64,000 nucleotides of DNA from Streptomyces cinnabarinus. GTDB lineage: Bacteria > Actinomycetota > Actinomycetes > Streptomycetales > Streptomycetaceae. The notes under the pieces were generated by a model. It was not told where the DNA came from. It worked only from the letters and a program-made list of their open reading frames with translations, and searched no databases. The DNA is taken from positions 4,712,001 to 4,776,000 of the forward strand of contig NZ_CP114413.1 in NCBI RefSeq assembly GCF_027270315.1. Reading direction: 5' to 3'. Below are positions 17,380 to 26,274 of the stretch, one piece after another. Each line of letters opens with the position of its first letter. The stretch's first letter is position 1. A program made the position numbers and the translations under genes.

Positions 17380-19128
17380 CTACGGTCGCCAGTCCGCGAG
17401 TACGCCCGTGTAGAGCTCGGTGTCGGTGAGCTCGCGGGGGGTCGGGCCCGCGTGGAAGAAGGACGTGTTGCCGGTCTTCAGCTTGCGGAGGTAGTCGAAG
17501 GCCTTGTTGTCGTGCTCGCCGAAGGCGACGAAGGCGAAGTGGATGTGGGGGTGGGTCTTCGCGGCGTCGGCGAGGGCCTGGGTGGCGGGGGTCTTCGCGT
17601 CGGGGGCGCCGTCGGTCTGGAAGATCACGAGGGCGGGGGTCTTCGCGTCGGGGGCCGTCTTGTCGTGGGTGGCCACGACGTCCTCCACCGCTACGTGGTA
17701 GCTGGTGCGGCCCATGCGGCCGAGGGTGGCGTGCAGCTCGTCGATCTTGTTCTCGTGCTCGGTGAGGGTGAGCTCGCCGGTGCCGTCCAGTTCGGTGGAG
17801 AAGAAGGTGACGTGGACGGTGGCGTCGGTGTCGAGGTGGGCGGCGAGGGCGAGGGTCTGCTCGGCGAGGGCCTGGGCGGAGCCGTCCTTGTAGTACGGGC
17901 GCATGCTCGCGGAGCGGTCCAGGACGAGGTAGGTCTTGGCGCGGGTGCCGGTGAGGTCGTGCTTCTTGAGGGCGGTGGTGGCCGCGCGGTACGCGGTGGC
18001 GAGGCTGGGGGCGTGGGTCTTGAGGCGGGCGAGGGTGGTGGCGGGCTCGGCCTCGGCCTTGGCTGCGCCTTCGGCCGGGTTGTTCCCACCCGCACCACCG
18101 GTGCCGCTCTCGTCGTCGACCGCGGGTGGCCCCTGAGGGGCGACCTCGCCGTCGGCGACCGCGGGCTCCTCGGCCCGCGCCTCCGCCACGTCAGCAGCCA
18201 ACGGCTCCACGACGGACTCCGCCACAACCTCAGCCACCGGCTCGGGCTCCGCGACCGGCTCCGCCGCAACCTCCGCCACGGGCTCGGGCTCCGCGACCGG
18301 CTCGGGCTCGGCTTCGATGACGGGCTCGGGCTCCGCGACTGGCTCGGGCTCGGCTTCGATGACGGGCTCGGGCTCCGCGACCGGCTCCGCCGCAACCTCC
18401 GCCGCGGGCTCGGGCTCCGCGACCGGCTCGGGCTCGGCTTCGATGACGGGCTCGGCCGCTGGGACCGGCTCCGTCGTAGCCTCCGCCGCGGGCTCGGGCT
18501 CCGCGACCGGCTCGGGCTCGGCTTCGATGACGGGCTCGGCCGCTGGGACCGGCTCCGTCGTAGCCTCCGCCTCGGGCTCGGGGTCGGCTTCGATGACGGG
18601 CTCGGGCTCTGCGACCGGCTCCGCTTCGGCGACTACGACCGCCTCGGGCTCCACACTCGCCTCGGGCTCCGCCACCGGCTCGGCTTCTGCCGTCGGCTCC
18701 AGCACGGGCTCCGGCTCGGGCTCGACGACCGGGTCCGTTTCGGCCACCGGCTCCGCGGCCGGCTCCGGCTCGACGACCGGCTCGGGCTCCGCCACGGGCG
18801 CAACCTCCGCCGTCGGCTCAGCCTCAGCCTCGGTCTCCGTTGCCTCGGCCATCGCCGCTGCCTCGGTCTTCGCCGTCGGCTCGGCCGTCGCCGTCGCCGT
18901 CGGCTCCGGGGCGCCCCCCTGCTTGGGGACCGCGACGTTGTCGAAGGCTGCTGAGACCAGTTCGTGTTCGTCGTCGTCCGTTGCCGGGCGGGGGTCCGGG
19001 AGCTTGGTTTCCGGGGTCGGTGCCGGCGTCGGATCCAGGGAAGGCGTGCCGGGGGCACCCTCTGCCTCGGCCGTGCGCTCCTTTCGGGAGCGGCCGAATG
19101 CGTTCCGCAGGAGAGTGAGAATGCCCAT
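17380..19128 (-). CDS. VWA-domain protein with long Glu-Pro-Ala repeat arm
   Basis: 582 aa from the ATG at 19126-19128 (MGILTLLRNAFGRSRKE); an ORF start six codons earlier is less likely. Residues about 60-330 are a low-complexity arm of repeats such as PVAEPEPVIEAEPEP, highly acidic. Residues about 385-582 are a von Willebrand A domain like that found at the TerF C-terminus, with MIDAS residues in VLDRSASM, GRTSY and FQTDGAPD. No signal peptide, so cytosolic. TerD/TerF-type VWA proteins are linked to tellurite and stress genes; none is adjacent. The repeat arm contains an 84-bp perfect tandem duplication. Confidence 0.88.
   Translation of the reverse strand: MGILTLLRNAFGRSRKERTAEAEGAPGTPSLDPTPAPTPETKLPDPRPATDDDEHELVSAAFDNVAVPKQGGAPEPTATATAEPTAKTEAAAMAEATETEAEAEPTAEVAPVAEPEPVVEPEPAAEPVAETDPVVEPEPEPVLEPTAEAEPVAEPEASVEPEAVVVAEAEPVAEPEPVIEADPEPEAEATTEPVPAAEPVIEAEPEPVAEPEPAAEATTEPVPAAEPVIEAEPEPVAEPEPAAEVAAEPVAEPEPVIEAEPEPVAEPEPVIEAEPEPVAEPEPVAEVAAEPVAEPEPVAEVVAESVVEPLAADVAEARAEEPAVADGEVAPQGPPAVDDESGTGGAGGNNPAEGAAKAEAEPATTLARLKTHAPSLATAYRAATTALKKHDLTGTRAKTYLVLDRSASMRPYYKDGSAQALAEQTLALAAHLDTDATVHVTFFSTELDGTGELTLTEHENKIDELHATLGRMGRTSYHVAVEDVVATHDKTAPDAKTPALVIFQTDGAPDAKTPATQALADAAKTHPHIHFAFVAFGEHDNKAFDYLRKLKTGNTSFFHAGPTPRELTDTELYTGVLADWRP
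18396..18563. repeat. Perfect 84-bp tandem duplication within the VWA gene
   Basis: Two identical 84-bp copies at 18396-18479 and 18480-18563, each encoding 28 residues of the Glu-Pro arm. Shorter, diverged units of the same type fill about 18180-18900. The identity suggests recent slippage or unequal crossing-over. Confidence 0.9.
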
Positions 19129-19258
19129 GTGCGCAACCCTTCGCATGAGTTGTATCCCGTCAATCCCTGGCCAGGACGGACACGTAAGGTTAGCCGCCCC
19201 GGAGCGTGATCTTCGGCCGGGATCGCCTGCTGGGCCAACTCAGCTACCGATACCTCCA

Positions 19259-19280
19259 GTTCACCCTTCGTTCATCGCGC
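19259..19280 (+). promoter_or_regulatory. PHO box (PhoP binding site) upstream of PhoX
   Basis: Two adjacent 11-nt direct repeat units, GTTCACCCTTC (19259-19269) and GTTCATCGCGC (19270-19280), fit the Streptomyces PhoP repeat (GTTCA followed by C/T). A possible weaker third unit begins at 19281 (GTCCCCG). The box ends 73 nt before the start of a PhoX-family phosphatase, as expected for phosphate-starvation activation. Confidence 0.75.
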
Positions 19281-19353
19281 GTCCCCGCTTTCGCACAGCC
19301 GTCCCTTTACCGTCCGTCTGGCTGGATTCAAGGGGAAGCAAGGGGAGAACAAA

Positions 19354-21423
19354 GTGCGCATTCCGCTGCCGCTCATCAGAACGTCGGACGGTTCCCATCC
19401 TGGTGGCCGTTCCGCCATGACCTGCCGTTTCCGGTGTGGTGACGCCTGTTTCCACGAGGTGCCCAACACCACCGCAAACCCGTACGTCGGCGACATCATC
19501 GCCGGCGCCCTGAGCCGCCGTAGTGTCATGCGTGCCGCCGCCGTGGTGACCGCCGCTGCCGCCGCCGGTACCGCCGCCTCCGTCGCCGCCGCGCCCGCCG
19601 CCGAGGCCGCGAGCGGTGCCGACAAGCACAAGCCCACCAGCAAGGGTGCCCGTGGTCTGCGGTTCACCGCCGTCGCGCCCAACACCGACGATGCCGTCAC
19701 CGTGCCCGACGGCTATGGCCAGAATGTGGTTATTCGCTGGGGTGAGCCCATTCTGCGGGGTGCGCCCGCTTTCGACCCGGAGAATCAGACCGCCAAGGCG
19801 CAGGCCCAGCAGTTCGGCTACAACTGTGACTTCCTCGCGCTGCTCCCGCTTCCCGGTGAGCACAACCGGCAGATCCTCGTCGCCAACCACGAGTACACCG
19901 ACGAGATTCTGATGTTCCGTGGTTATGACGCCGCCAATCCGACGCGTGAGCAGGTCGAGATTGCGTGGGCCGCGCACGGGCTTTCCGCTGTTGTCGTGGA
20001 GGGTGAGCGGAAGACGGGGCGGCTCAAGCCCGTTCCCCGGCATCCGCTGAACCGGCGCATTACCGCGAGCACCGAGTTCCGGATCACCGGGCCCGCCGCC
20101 GGGTCCGATCTTCTCAAGACCTCCGCCGACCCCTCCGGGACCAAGGCGCTCGGCACGCTCAACAACTGCGCCGGTGGCACCACCCCGTGGGGCACCACGC
20201 TGCACGGCGAGGAGAACTTCAACCAGTACTTCGCCAACAGCAGCCGCGCCACGGACAAGCGGTACGGCATCGGCACCGGTGCCACCGAGCGCCGCTGGGA
20301 GCTCTTCGACAAGCGGTTCGATGTCGCTCAGGAGCCGAATGAGGTGCATCGGTTCGGGTATGTCGTCGAGCTCGACCCCTACGACCCGCATTCCACGCCC
20401 CGCAAGCACACCGCGCTCGGCCGCTTCAAGCACGAGGGCGCGACCGTGCGGCTGACCGGCGACGGGCGTCCGGTCGTCTACACCGGTGACGACGAGCGCT
20501 TTGACTACTTCTACAAGTTCGTCGGCAGCAAGCGGATGATGAAGGGCAGCTCGCGGGCCGCCCGTGAGCACAATCTCTCGCTGCTCGACGAGGGCACCCT
20601 CTACGTCGCCAAGCTCACCGGTGACTCGCCCGCCATCGAGATCGACGGCACCGGCAAGCTCCCGGCCGACGGTGAGTTCGACGGCTCCGGTGAGTGGATC
20701 CCGCTGGCCACCGCCACCGCCAAGGGTGCCGTCAGCCACGTCGAGGGCATGAGCGCCGAGGAGGTGTTCGTCTTCACGCGGCTCGCCGGTGACAAGGTGG
20801 GTGCCACGAAGATGGACCGCCCCGAGGACGTCGAGCCCAACCCGCACACCGGCAAGGTGTACGTCGCCCTCACCAACAACTCCAACCGCGGTGTCGGCGC
20901 CAACGCCAAGGCGGACGAGGCCAACCCGCGCAACGCCAACAAGCACGGCCAGGTCCTGGAGCTGACCGAGCGCTGGAACCGCGCCGACAGCACCAGGTTC
21001 GCCTGGAGCCTGTTCCTGGTCGCCGGTGACCCCAACGACCCGGCCACCTACTTCGCGGGCTTCCCCAAGGACCAGGTCAGCCCGATCTCCTGCCCGGACA
21101 ACGTCGCCTTCGACCCGCACGGCAACCTGTGGATCTCCACCGACGGTGCCCAGCTCGGTTCGCACGACGGCCTCTTCGGGGTCGCTACGCGCGGTGACCG
21201 GCGCGGTGAGCTGAAGCAGTTCCTGACCGTGCCGCGCGGCGCCGAGACCTGTGGCCCGCTGGTTCAGGACCGCCGTGTCGTGGTCGCCGTGCAGCACCCG
21301 GGTGAGATCACCGGCGCGACCGTGGAGAAGCCGGAGAGCACCTGGCCCGACGGTCCCGGCACCTACGTCCGCCCGGCCGTGGTGGCCGTGTGGCGCAAGG
21401 ACGGCTGCGACATCGGCGTCTGA
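19354..21423 (+). CDS. PhoX family (DUF839) phosphatase, Tat-exported
   Basis: 689 aa. PhoX enzymes are secreted Fe/Ca-dependent alkaline phosphatases that release phosphate from organic esters. The N-terminus shows the family CRFRCGDACFHEVPNTTANP stretch and a twin-arginine signal SRRSVMR (54-60) with cleavage after the Ala-rich run (about 86). Conserved core motifs are ILVANHEYTDE, TLNNCAGGTTPWGTTLHGEE, DRPEDVEPNPHTGKVYVAL and CPDNVAFDPHGNLWISTDG. The GTG start at 19354 follows AGGGGAG by 6 nt. A PHO box upstream supports control by PhoR-PhoP. The last 61 bp overlap the convergent LysR gene. Confidence 0.92.
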   Translation: MRIPLPLIRTSDGSHPGGRSAMTCRFRCGDACFHEVPNTTANPYVGDIIAGALSRRSVMRAAAVVTAAAAAGTAASVAAAPAAEAASGADKHKPTSKGARGLRFTAVAPNTDDAVTVPDGYGQNVVIRWGEPILRGAPAFDPENQTAKAQAQQFGYNCDFLALLPLPGEHNRQILVANHEYTDEILMFRGYDAANPTREQVEIAWAAHGLSAVVVEGERKTGRLKPVPRHPLNRRITASTEFRITGPAAGSDLLKTSADPSGTKALGTLNNCAGGTTPWGTTLHGEENFNQYFANSSRATDKRYGIGTGATERRWELFDKRFDVAQEPNEVHRFGYVVELDPYDPHSTPRKHTALGRFKHEGATVRLTGDGRPVVYTGDDERFDYFYKFVGSKRMMKGSSRAAREHNLSLLDEGTLYVAKLTGDSPAIEIDGTGKLPADGEFDGSGEWIPLATATAKGAVSHVEGMSAEEVFVFTRLAGDKVGATKMDRPEDVEPNPHTGKVYVALTNNSNRGVGANAKADEANPRNANKHGQVLELTERWNRADSTRFAWSLFLVAGDPNDPATYFAGFPKDQVSPISCPDNVAFDPHGNLWISTDGAQLGSHDGLFGVATRGDRRGELKQFLTVPRGAETCGPLVQDRRVVVAVQHPGEITGATVEKPESTWPDGPGTYVRPAVVAVWRKDGCDIGV

Positions 21424-22391
21424 GCCTGGCCGGCCGACGCGGTGGGCTGCGGAGGGGCTGGAACGGGCGGGCTTCGCGTGCCGTCGTGTTCCAGCCACTT
21501 CCGGTACTCGGGGGCGTTCCGCGCCGCCTCCCAGTACGCCTCCTCCAGCGCGGGGAACGCCCCGTTCAGATCGGCGTCCGCGCGGGCCGCGAGCAGCAGC
21601 CGTACGCCCAAGGGGTCGCCGCGCAGTCTTCGTACCGCCATGTCGGGGCGGGGCAGGGCGGTGGGCTGGCAGACGGTGACGGCCTCGCCGATGGCGACCA
21701 GCGCCGCGGCCGTGTGGTAGTCGCCGTGCAGGACGTCCGGGGCGACCCCGGCGTCCCGGAACATCCGGCGCACCCCGTCCCACTCGCCGTCCACGCTCGG
21801 GTCGACCATCCACCGGTCGCCCGCCAGGTCGTACAGCTCGACCTCGGTCTTCGCGGTGGCCGGATGGTCGGCGGGGAGGGAGACGAACTGCGGTTCGCGT
21901 TCCATGAGGACCCGCAGCCGCAGTTCGCCGGGGAAGTGCAGCGGGGTGCCCTCCACCTCGTGCACGAAGGCGACGTCGAGCTGGCCGTCGGCGACCATGC
22001 GCAGCAGGGTGTTGGCGGAGACGTCCATGTGGAGCGTGGGCTCCCGGCCGTCGCCGCGCAGCCGGCGCAGCCAGCCCGCCAGGGCCCGGCTCGCGGTGGA
22101 GCCGACCCTCAGGCGCGGGCCGCCCGCGGCGGCCGAGCGGGCCTCGGTGACCAGGGAGCGCATCTCGGCCACCAGGGGGCGGGCCCGGCTGAGCACCAGG
22201 CGGCCCAGCGGGGTGGGGCGGCAGCCGGTGCGGGTCCGCAGGAACAGCGCGCCGCCCAGCTCCTGCTCGATCCGGCGCAACTGCGTGCTCAACGACGGCT
22301 GTGCGACGCCGAGTTGACGCGCGGCGCGGTGCAGACTGCCGGTGTCGGCTATGGCGCACAGCGCGCGGAGGTGCCTGACCTCAAGCTCCAT
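21363..22391 (-). CDS. snpR: LysR-type regulator divergent from snapalysin (SnpR-like)
   Basis: 342 aa from the ATG at 22389-22391 (MELEVRHLRALCAIADTGS). Winged HTH at about 2-60 (SLHRAARQLGVAQPSLSTQLRRIEQELG) and a LysR effector domain (about 90-295), then a Pro/Ser/Thr-rich tail of about 40 residues. Directly divergent from the snapalysin gene, the arrangement known for snpA/snpR, where the LysR protein activates the protease. The longer frame with GTG at 22451 would add 20 unusual residues and was rejected. Its C-terminal tail is antisense to the last 61 bp of the PhoX gene. Confidence 0.88.
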   Translation of the reverse strand: MELEVRHLRALCAIADTGSLHRAARQLGVAQPSLSTQLRRIEQELGGALFLRTRTGCRPTPLGRLVLSRARPLVAEMRSLVTEARSAAAGGPRLRVGSTASRALAGWLRRLRGDGREPTLHMDVSANTLLRMVADGQLDVAFVHEVEGTPLHFPGELRLRVLMEREPQFVSLPADHPATAKTEVELYDLAGDRWMVDPSVDGEWDGVRRMFRDAGVAPDVLHGDYHTAAALVAIGEAVTVCQPTALPRPDMAVRRLRGDPLGVRLLLAARADADLNGAFPALEEAYWEAARNAPEYRKWLEHDGTRSPPVPAPPQPTASAGQAQTPMSQPSLRHTATTAGRT

Positions 22392-22421
22392 GTCCTTGAA
22401 GCCTAAAGCGGATTCAGGGGT

Positions 22422-22474
22422 TTCACCAGACGCATGAACACCGGTTGACACACGCGAATCGGGCGCCCGATAGC
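22422..22474 (+). promoter_or_regulatory. Probable SnpR site and snpA promoter
   Basis: A dyad with perfect TTCA/TGAA ends, TTCACCAGACGCATGAA (22422-22438), lies just before a consensus -35 TTGACA (22445-22450); GATAGC (22469-22474) at 18-bp spacing is a possible -10. An activator site next to the -35 fits LysR control of snpA and autoregulation of the divergent regulator. Confidence 0.55.
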
Positions 22475-22563
22475 CCGGTCCTATCGCCGGTTGCCATCAT
22501 CACAGCCGCCGTACAGGCGTCGAGACTCACCGAGGACGACTCACCCCCACCAAGGAGTCCTCG

Positions 22564-23235
22564 ATGAGTATCTCCCTTTCCCTGTCAGCGCGTTCGGCCG
22601 CGGCCGTCGCCGTCAGTCTGGCGGCCCTGGGGCTGGCCACCGCGGCCCCGGCGACCGCGGCACCCGCCCCGATCCCCGCCCCGCACGCCGGGTACACCGG
22701 CACCGCCGCCGAGGCCGCCGCCAACCGGGCCTTCTTCCAGGCCGTCCTGGAGTCGGTCGCCGAGAAGCGCGCGGCGAACCCGAGCAGCACCGCCGCGGTC
22801 ACCGTCGTCTACGACGCCTCGCGTGCGCCCACGTTCAGCGCCCAGATAGCCCGCTCCACCCAGATCTGGAACAGCTCGGTGTCCAACGTCCGGCTCCAGC
22901 AGGGCTCCAACGCCGACTTCAGGTATTACGAGGGAAATGACTCGCGCGGCTCGTACGCCTCGACGGACGGGCACGGCCGGGGCTACATCTTCCTCGACTA
23001 CCGGCAGAACCAGCAGTACGACTCCACCCGCGTCACCTCCCACGAGACCGGTCATGTCCTCGGTCTGCCCGACCACTACTCGGGCCCGTGCAGCGAGCTG
23101 ATGTCGGGCGGCGGTCCGGGCACGTCGTGCCGCAACGCCAACCCGAACGCGAATGAGCGGGCCCGGGTGAACCAGCTGTGGGCGAACGGTCTCGCGGCCG
23201 CGATGGACAAGGCTCTGGAGAAGTCGGGTCGTTGA
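22564..23235 (+). CDS. snpA: Snapalysin (M7 small neutral zinc metalloprotease), secreted
   Basis: 223 aa preproenzyme. Signal peptide to about residue 33 (ATAAPATAA/P), a propeptide, then the mature protease from about residue 75-80. The zinc motif SHETGHVLGLPDHYSG gives His160, Glu161, His164 and Asp170, the Asp being the unusual third ligand of family M7. Cys176 and Cys189 likely form a disulfide. Digests milk-type proteins outside the cell. Start ATG at 22564 follows AAGGAGTCCTCG. Controlled by the divergent LysR gene. Confidence 0.96.
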   Translation: MSISLSLSARSAAAVAVSLAALGLATAAPATAAPAPIPAPHAGYTGTAAEAAANRAFFQAVLESVAEKRAANPSSTAAVTVVYDASRAPTFSAQIARSTQIWNSSVSNVRLQQGSNADFRYYEGNDSRGSYASTDGHGRGYIFLDYRQNQQYDSTRVTSHETGHVLGLPDHYSGPCSELMSGGGPGTSCRNANPNANERARVNQLWANGLAAAMDKALEKSGR

Positions 23236-23298
23236 TCCCACCCCCCACCGGTGCGGCCGCCCTCCTGCACAGGGCGGCCGCACCTGTGTGCCGGGCGT

Positions 23299-25239
23299 TC
23301 AGCGGGGGGACGCGATGGCTCTTGCCGCCGCCACCTCCTGGCGCAAGGGCTCCAGGACGCTGCCGGACGGGCCCGTGAGGTCGGTGCGGACCTCGTACAG
23401 GACGTCCGCCTCGCGCAGTCCCTCCGACAGCTCGCGCAGTTGCCGGGCGACCTGGACGGTCTCCGCCTGGGACGGGGGCGGGGCGCCGTGCTTGACGCGG
23501 ACCCGGGCGGCCGTGGTCGCGTCGACGATGCGTTCCACCGCGACGACCAGCGGCCACCAGGCGGCGGCCCGGCGGCCGGTGGGCGGTGGTTCGGTCAGGG
23601 CGCGCTGGAACTCGGTGCGGATGACGGAGAGGTCGCGGTACAGGCGGCGGCGCATCCGGGCGCGGGCCGGCGGGTCCACCGCCTCCGCGCCGAACGCGCC
23701 CTCCACATAGCGCGCGGTGTCGGCGACCGCGTCCGCGAGCCGGTCGCCGACCCGGGTGCGCCAGCTCTCCGGCCACAGCAGATACCCGGCGACCAGGGCG
23801 ATCCCGCAGCCCATCAGGGAGTCCAGCAGGCGGGGCAGGAGGAGGTCGGTGCCCTCGTGGTTCAGCACGTCGGACAGGAGCAGGATCACCGGGGTGATGG
23901 CGGCGGTCTGGTAGCCGTATCCGCGCGGGGTCAACGCCGGGATGAGCGGGGCCAGCAGCAGCATCACCGGTACGTCCCACCAGCCCCGCGGCACCTGTGA
24001 GAGCACTGCGGCCGCGACGACCAGACCGGCGACCGTGCCGAGGGCGCGCAGCAGGGCGCGGGAGAAGACCGAGCCGAAGTCGGGCTTCATGACGAAAGTG
24101 ATGGTCAGGGCGACCCAGTAGGAGCGGGGCACCGCGACGATCGACACCAGGACCTGGGCCACGCCGATGCACAGGGCCAGGCGCAGTCCGTAGCGCCAGG
24201 AGGCGGCGGACAGGGCGACGTTTCGGGCGGCGCGGGCGGCCCGGATGCCGAGCGCGGCGGGGCGGCCGAGGCGGTCGTCGATGCCGCGCGGGTCCACGTC
24301 GGGGGCGGCGACCACATCGGCGGCGTGGCGCAGGGCGTGGTCGACGGCGCGGGTGGTCTCGGTGGTCGGCGTCGGCAGCTTCAGCCCGGTCGGGCCGGTG
24401 TACCCGGTCTCCACGGCCTGCGCGAGATGCCGGACGCCCTCGGGGATCTCGGGCGGCAGCGGCCGGCCGCTCAGGTGGACGGCGGGGGCGGCCTCCACAA
24501 CCGGGATGACCGCGTTCAACTGGGCGAGCAGCCGCGTCAGTTCGGGGCTGCGGCCGTGGTGGCGGGTGCGCCGGGCGAGGATGAGGTCGTACGACTGGTT
24601 CAGGGACTGGGTGACGGTGTGCCGGGCCTCGTCGTACGCCTCGGGGCGGTCGGTGACGGCGAGGAGGTCGGCGACCGTGCGGTAGGTGTCGGCGACCGCG
24701 GCCCGCTCCGGGACCCCGCCCCGCAGCGGCCAGGCGAGCAGCGCGAGGAGCAGGACGAGGAGCCCGCCGCCGGACACCAGCAGGGGCGCCAGCCACCACT
24801 CGCCGGGCATCGGCAGGCCCGCGCCCACGACGGCGTTCAGCAGCAACAGCAGGCCCGACACGGAGGCCACCGCCCCGATCGTCGAGATCATCCCGGAGAC
24901 CAGGGCGACCGCGGTCAGCACGGCGACCGCGACCCAGCCGTGCCCGAACACCAGCGAGCCGACGGCGATCCCGACGGCACCGAAGAGCTGCGGGACCGCG
25001 ATGTTGAGGATCCGCATCCGGTACGCGTCCGCGGTGTCCCCGATGACCCCCGACAGCGCCCCCATCGACGCGAGCGCCCCGTACTCCGGCTCCCCGACCG
25101 CCAGCCCCACCGCCAACGGCAACGCCATGCCCACCGCCGCCCGCCCCACGGCCGCCCGGTTCACCGGCGCCACCTGCGGCTGAAGGTTCCGGACCAGCCA
25201 GTCGGGAGGCGTGAGACCTACGGGGAACTCGCGGGGCAT
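23299..25239 (-). CDS. FUSC family membrane protein
   Basis: 646 aa. Two blocks of membrane helices (about residues 30-185 and 350-480), each followed by a soluble helical region, the layout of the fusaric-acid-resistance/aromatic efflux (FUSC, AaeB-like) family. ALTITFVMKPDFGSVFSRALLRALGT is the typical signature of the second block. Substrate unknown. The ATG at 25237-25239 starts MPREFPVGLTPPDWL; the longer upstream frame overlaps the EEP gene and was rejected. Probably the last gene of a three-gene operon (22-bp gap to the EEP gene). Confidence 0.88.
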   Translation of the reverse strand: MPREFPVGLTPPDWLVRNLQPQVAPVNRAAVGRAAVGMALPLAVGLAVGEPEYGALASMGALSGVIGDTADAYRMRILNIAVPQLFGAVGIAVGSLVFGHGWVAVAVLTAVALVSGMISTIGAVASVSGLLLLLNAVVGAGLPMPGEWWLAPLLVSGGGLLVLLLALLAWPLRGGVPERAAVADTYRTVADLLAVTDRPEAYDEARHTVTQSLNQSYDLILARRTRHHGRSPELTRLLAQLNAVIPVVEAAPAVHLSGRPLPPEIPEGVRHLAQAVETGYTGPTGLKLPTPTTETTRAVDHALRHAADVVAAPDVDPRGIDDRLGRPAALGIRAARAARNVALSAASWRYGLRLALCIGVAQVLVSIVAVPRSYWVALTITFVMKPDFGSVFSRALLRALGTVAGLVVAAAVLSQVPRGWWDVPVMLLLAPLIPALTPRGYGYQTAAITPVILLLSDVLNHEGTDLLLPRLLDSLMGCGIALVAGYLLWPESWRTRVGDRLADAVADTARYVEGAFGAEAVDPPARARMRRRLYRDLSVIRTEFQRALTEPPPTGRRAAAWWPLVVAVERIVDATTAARVRVKHGAPPPSQAETVQVARQLRELSEGLREADVLYEVRTDLTGPSGSVLEPLRQEVAAARAIASPR

Positions 25240-25261
25240 GCGCTCATTATGAGCAGGCGGG

Positions 25262-26248
25262 TCACCCCGGTTCATGGAGGGTGATGTCCGCCAGGACCGC
25301 TCGGTGGTCCGTGTCGGGCAGGTCCAGGAAGCGGACCCCGCGGGCGGAGAAGTCCCGCGACAGCAGTACGTGGTCGATCTGGACGCCCAGGGTCGGGGAG
25401 GTGCGGGACGGCCAGGTCGGGGTGCGGGAGGCGTCCGTGAGGCGGGCCGCGTCGCGCAGGCCCGTGTCCAGGATGCCGCGGAAGGCCGCGTGGTCCTGGG
25501 AGGCGTTGAAGTCACCGGCCAGGATCGTGGGCGTCGAGTCGTCCTCGGCGGCGAAGTCCCGCAGGCCGCCCAGTTCGCGGCGCCAGACGTCGACCTGGCC
25601 GGGCAGCGGCGGCATGGCGTGCGCGAGTTGGAGGCGTACGGCGTGTCCGCGGACGTCGGCGATCGCGCCGGGCATGCGCATCGTGCCGGGGACGCCGTCG
25701 GTGCCGCGCAGGGGGAACCGGCTGAGGATCAGCGAGCCGTCGGAGCCCGCCGCCGCCTCGCCCTCCCGGTGCGGATAGTCCGCGCCGAGGTTCTCCTTCA
25801 GCCGGGCGTCGCAGGTCTGTTCGCACTCCGCGACGAAGACCACGTCCGGCCGCTCCCGGCGGACGGCGGCGATCAGCGCGTCCGTGGCCTGTCCGAACTC
25901 CACGTTCGAGACCAGCACCCTCAGGGAGGCGACGGGCGGACCCTCGGGGCCGCCGGTCCGGCCGTACGGCTCGATGAACCAGGCCAGCAGCCCGAGCGCG
26001 ACCACGCCCCACACCAGCCCGGTCCACCAGCGGGCGAGCAGCGCGCAGGCCAGGGCGAGTCCGGTGGGCGCGAGCAGCCACGGCAGGAAGGCGAGCAACT
26101 GCGGTACGGGGGTGATCCCGTCGGTGTCCGCGGCCCGGCAGCCCAGTACGACGCTCACCCCGGCCAGCAGCAGCCCCGCGCACCACGCCAGGAACCGTCG
26201 CCCGTCCGCCCGGGCCTCCGCCCGTTCCTCGACCGCAGTGCCCAACAC
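25262..26248 (-). CDS. Membrane-anchored endonuclease/exonuclease/phosphatase-family protein
   Basis: 328 aa. Three N-terminal membrane segments (about 18-38, 48-70, 72-92) precede an EEP domain at about 105-325. Catalytic motifs are visible: VLVSNVEFG (Asn), ILAGDFNASQDH (Asp, Asn), VQIDHVLLSRD and DHRAVLADI (catalytic His). The domain likely faces outside or sits on the membrane; the target could be a phosphodiester in lipids or nucleic acid. GTG start at 26246-26248. It sits 26 bp after the 282-aa protein gene and 22 bp before FUSC, consistent with co-transcription. Confidence 0.85.
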   Translation of the reverse strand: MLGTAVEERAEARADGRRFLAWCAGLLLAGVSVVLGCRAADTDGITPVPQLLAFLPWLLAPTGLALACALLARWWTGLVWGVVALGLLAWFIEPYGRTGGPEGPPVASLRVLVSNVEFGQATDALIAAVRRERPDVVFVAECEQTCDARLKENLGADYPHREGEAAAGSDGSLILSRFPLRGTDGVPGTMRMPGAIADVRGHAVRLQLAHAMPPLPGQVDVWRRELGGLRDFAAEDDSTPTILAGDFNASQDHAAFRGILDTGLRDAARLTDASRTPTWPSRTSPTLGVQIDHVLLSRDFSARGVRFLDLPDTDHRAVLADITLHEPG

Positions 26249-26274
26249 CCAGCCCCTCGTTCAAGACCCTTCCC

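Noticed and set aside
18180..18900. Possible CRISPR-like or non-coding repeat array
   Set aside because: Units are in frame, encode Glu-Pro-Ala repeats, vary in length and lack unique spacers.
17341..18954. 537-codon plus-strand frame with GLRDRLGLGFDDG repeats
   Set aside because: The repeats are the antisense reading of the Glu-Pro arm of the VWA gene, not a separate repeat protein.
19261..22359. 1032-codon minus-strand open frame across the PhoX gene and LysR gene
   Set aside because: It is antisense to PhoX and out of frame with the LysR gene; both real genes have conserved domains, the long frame has none.
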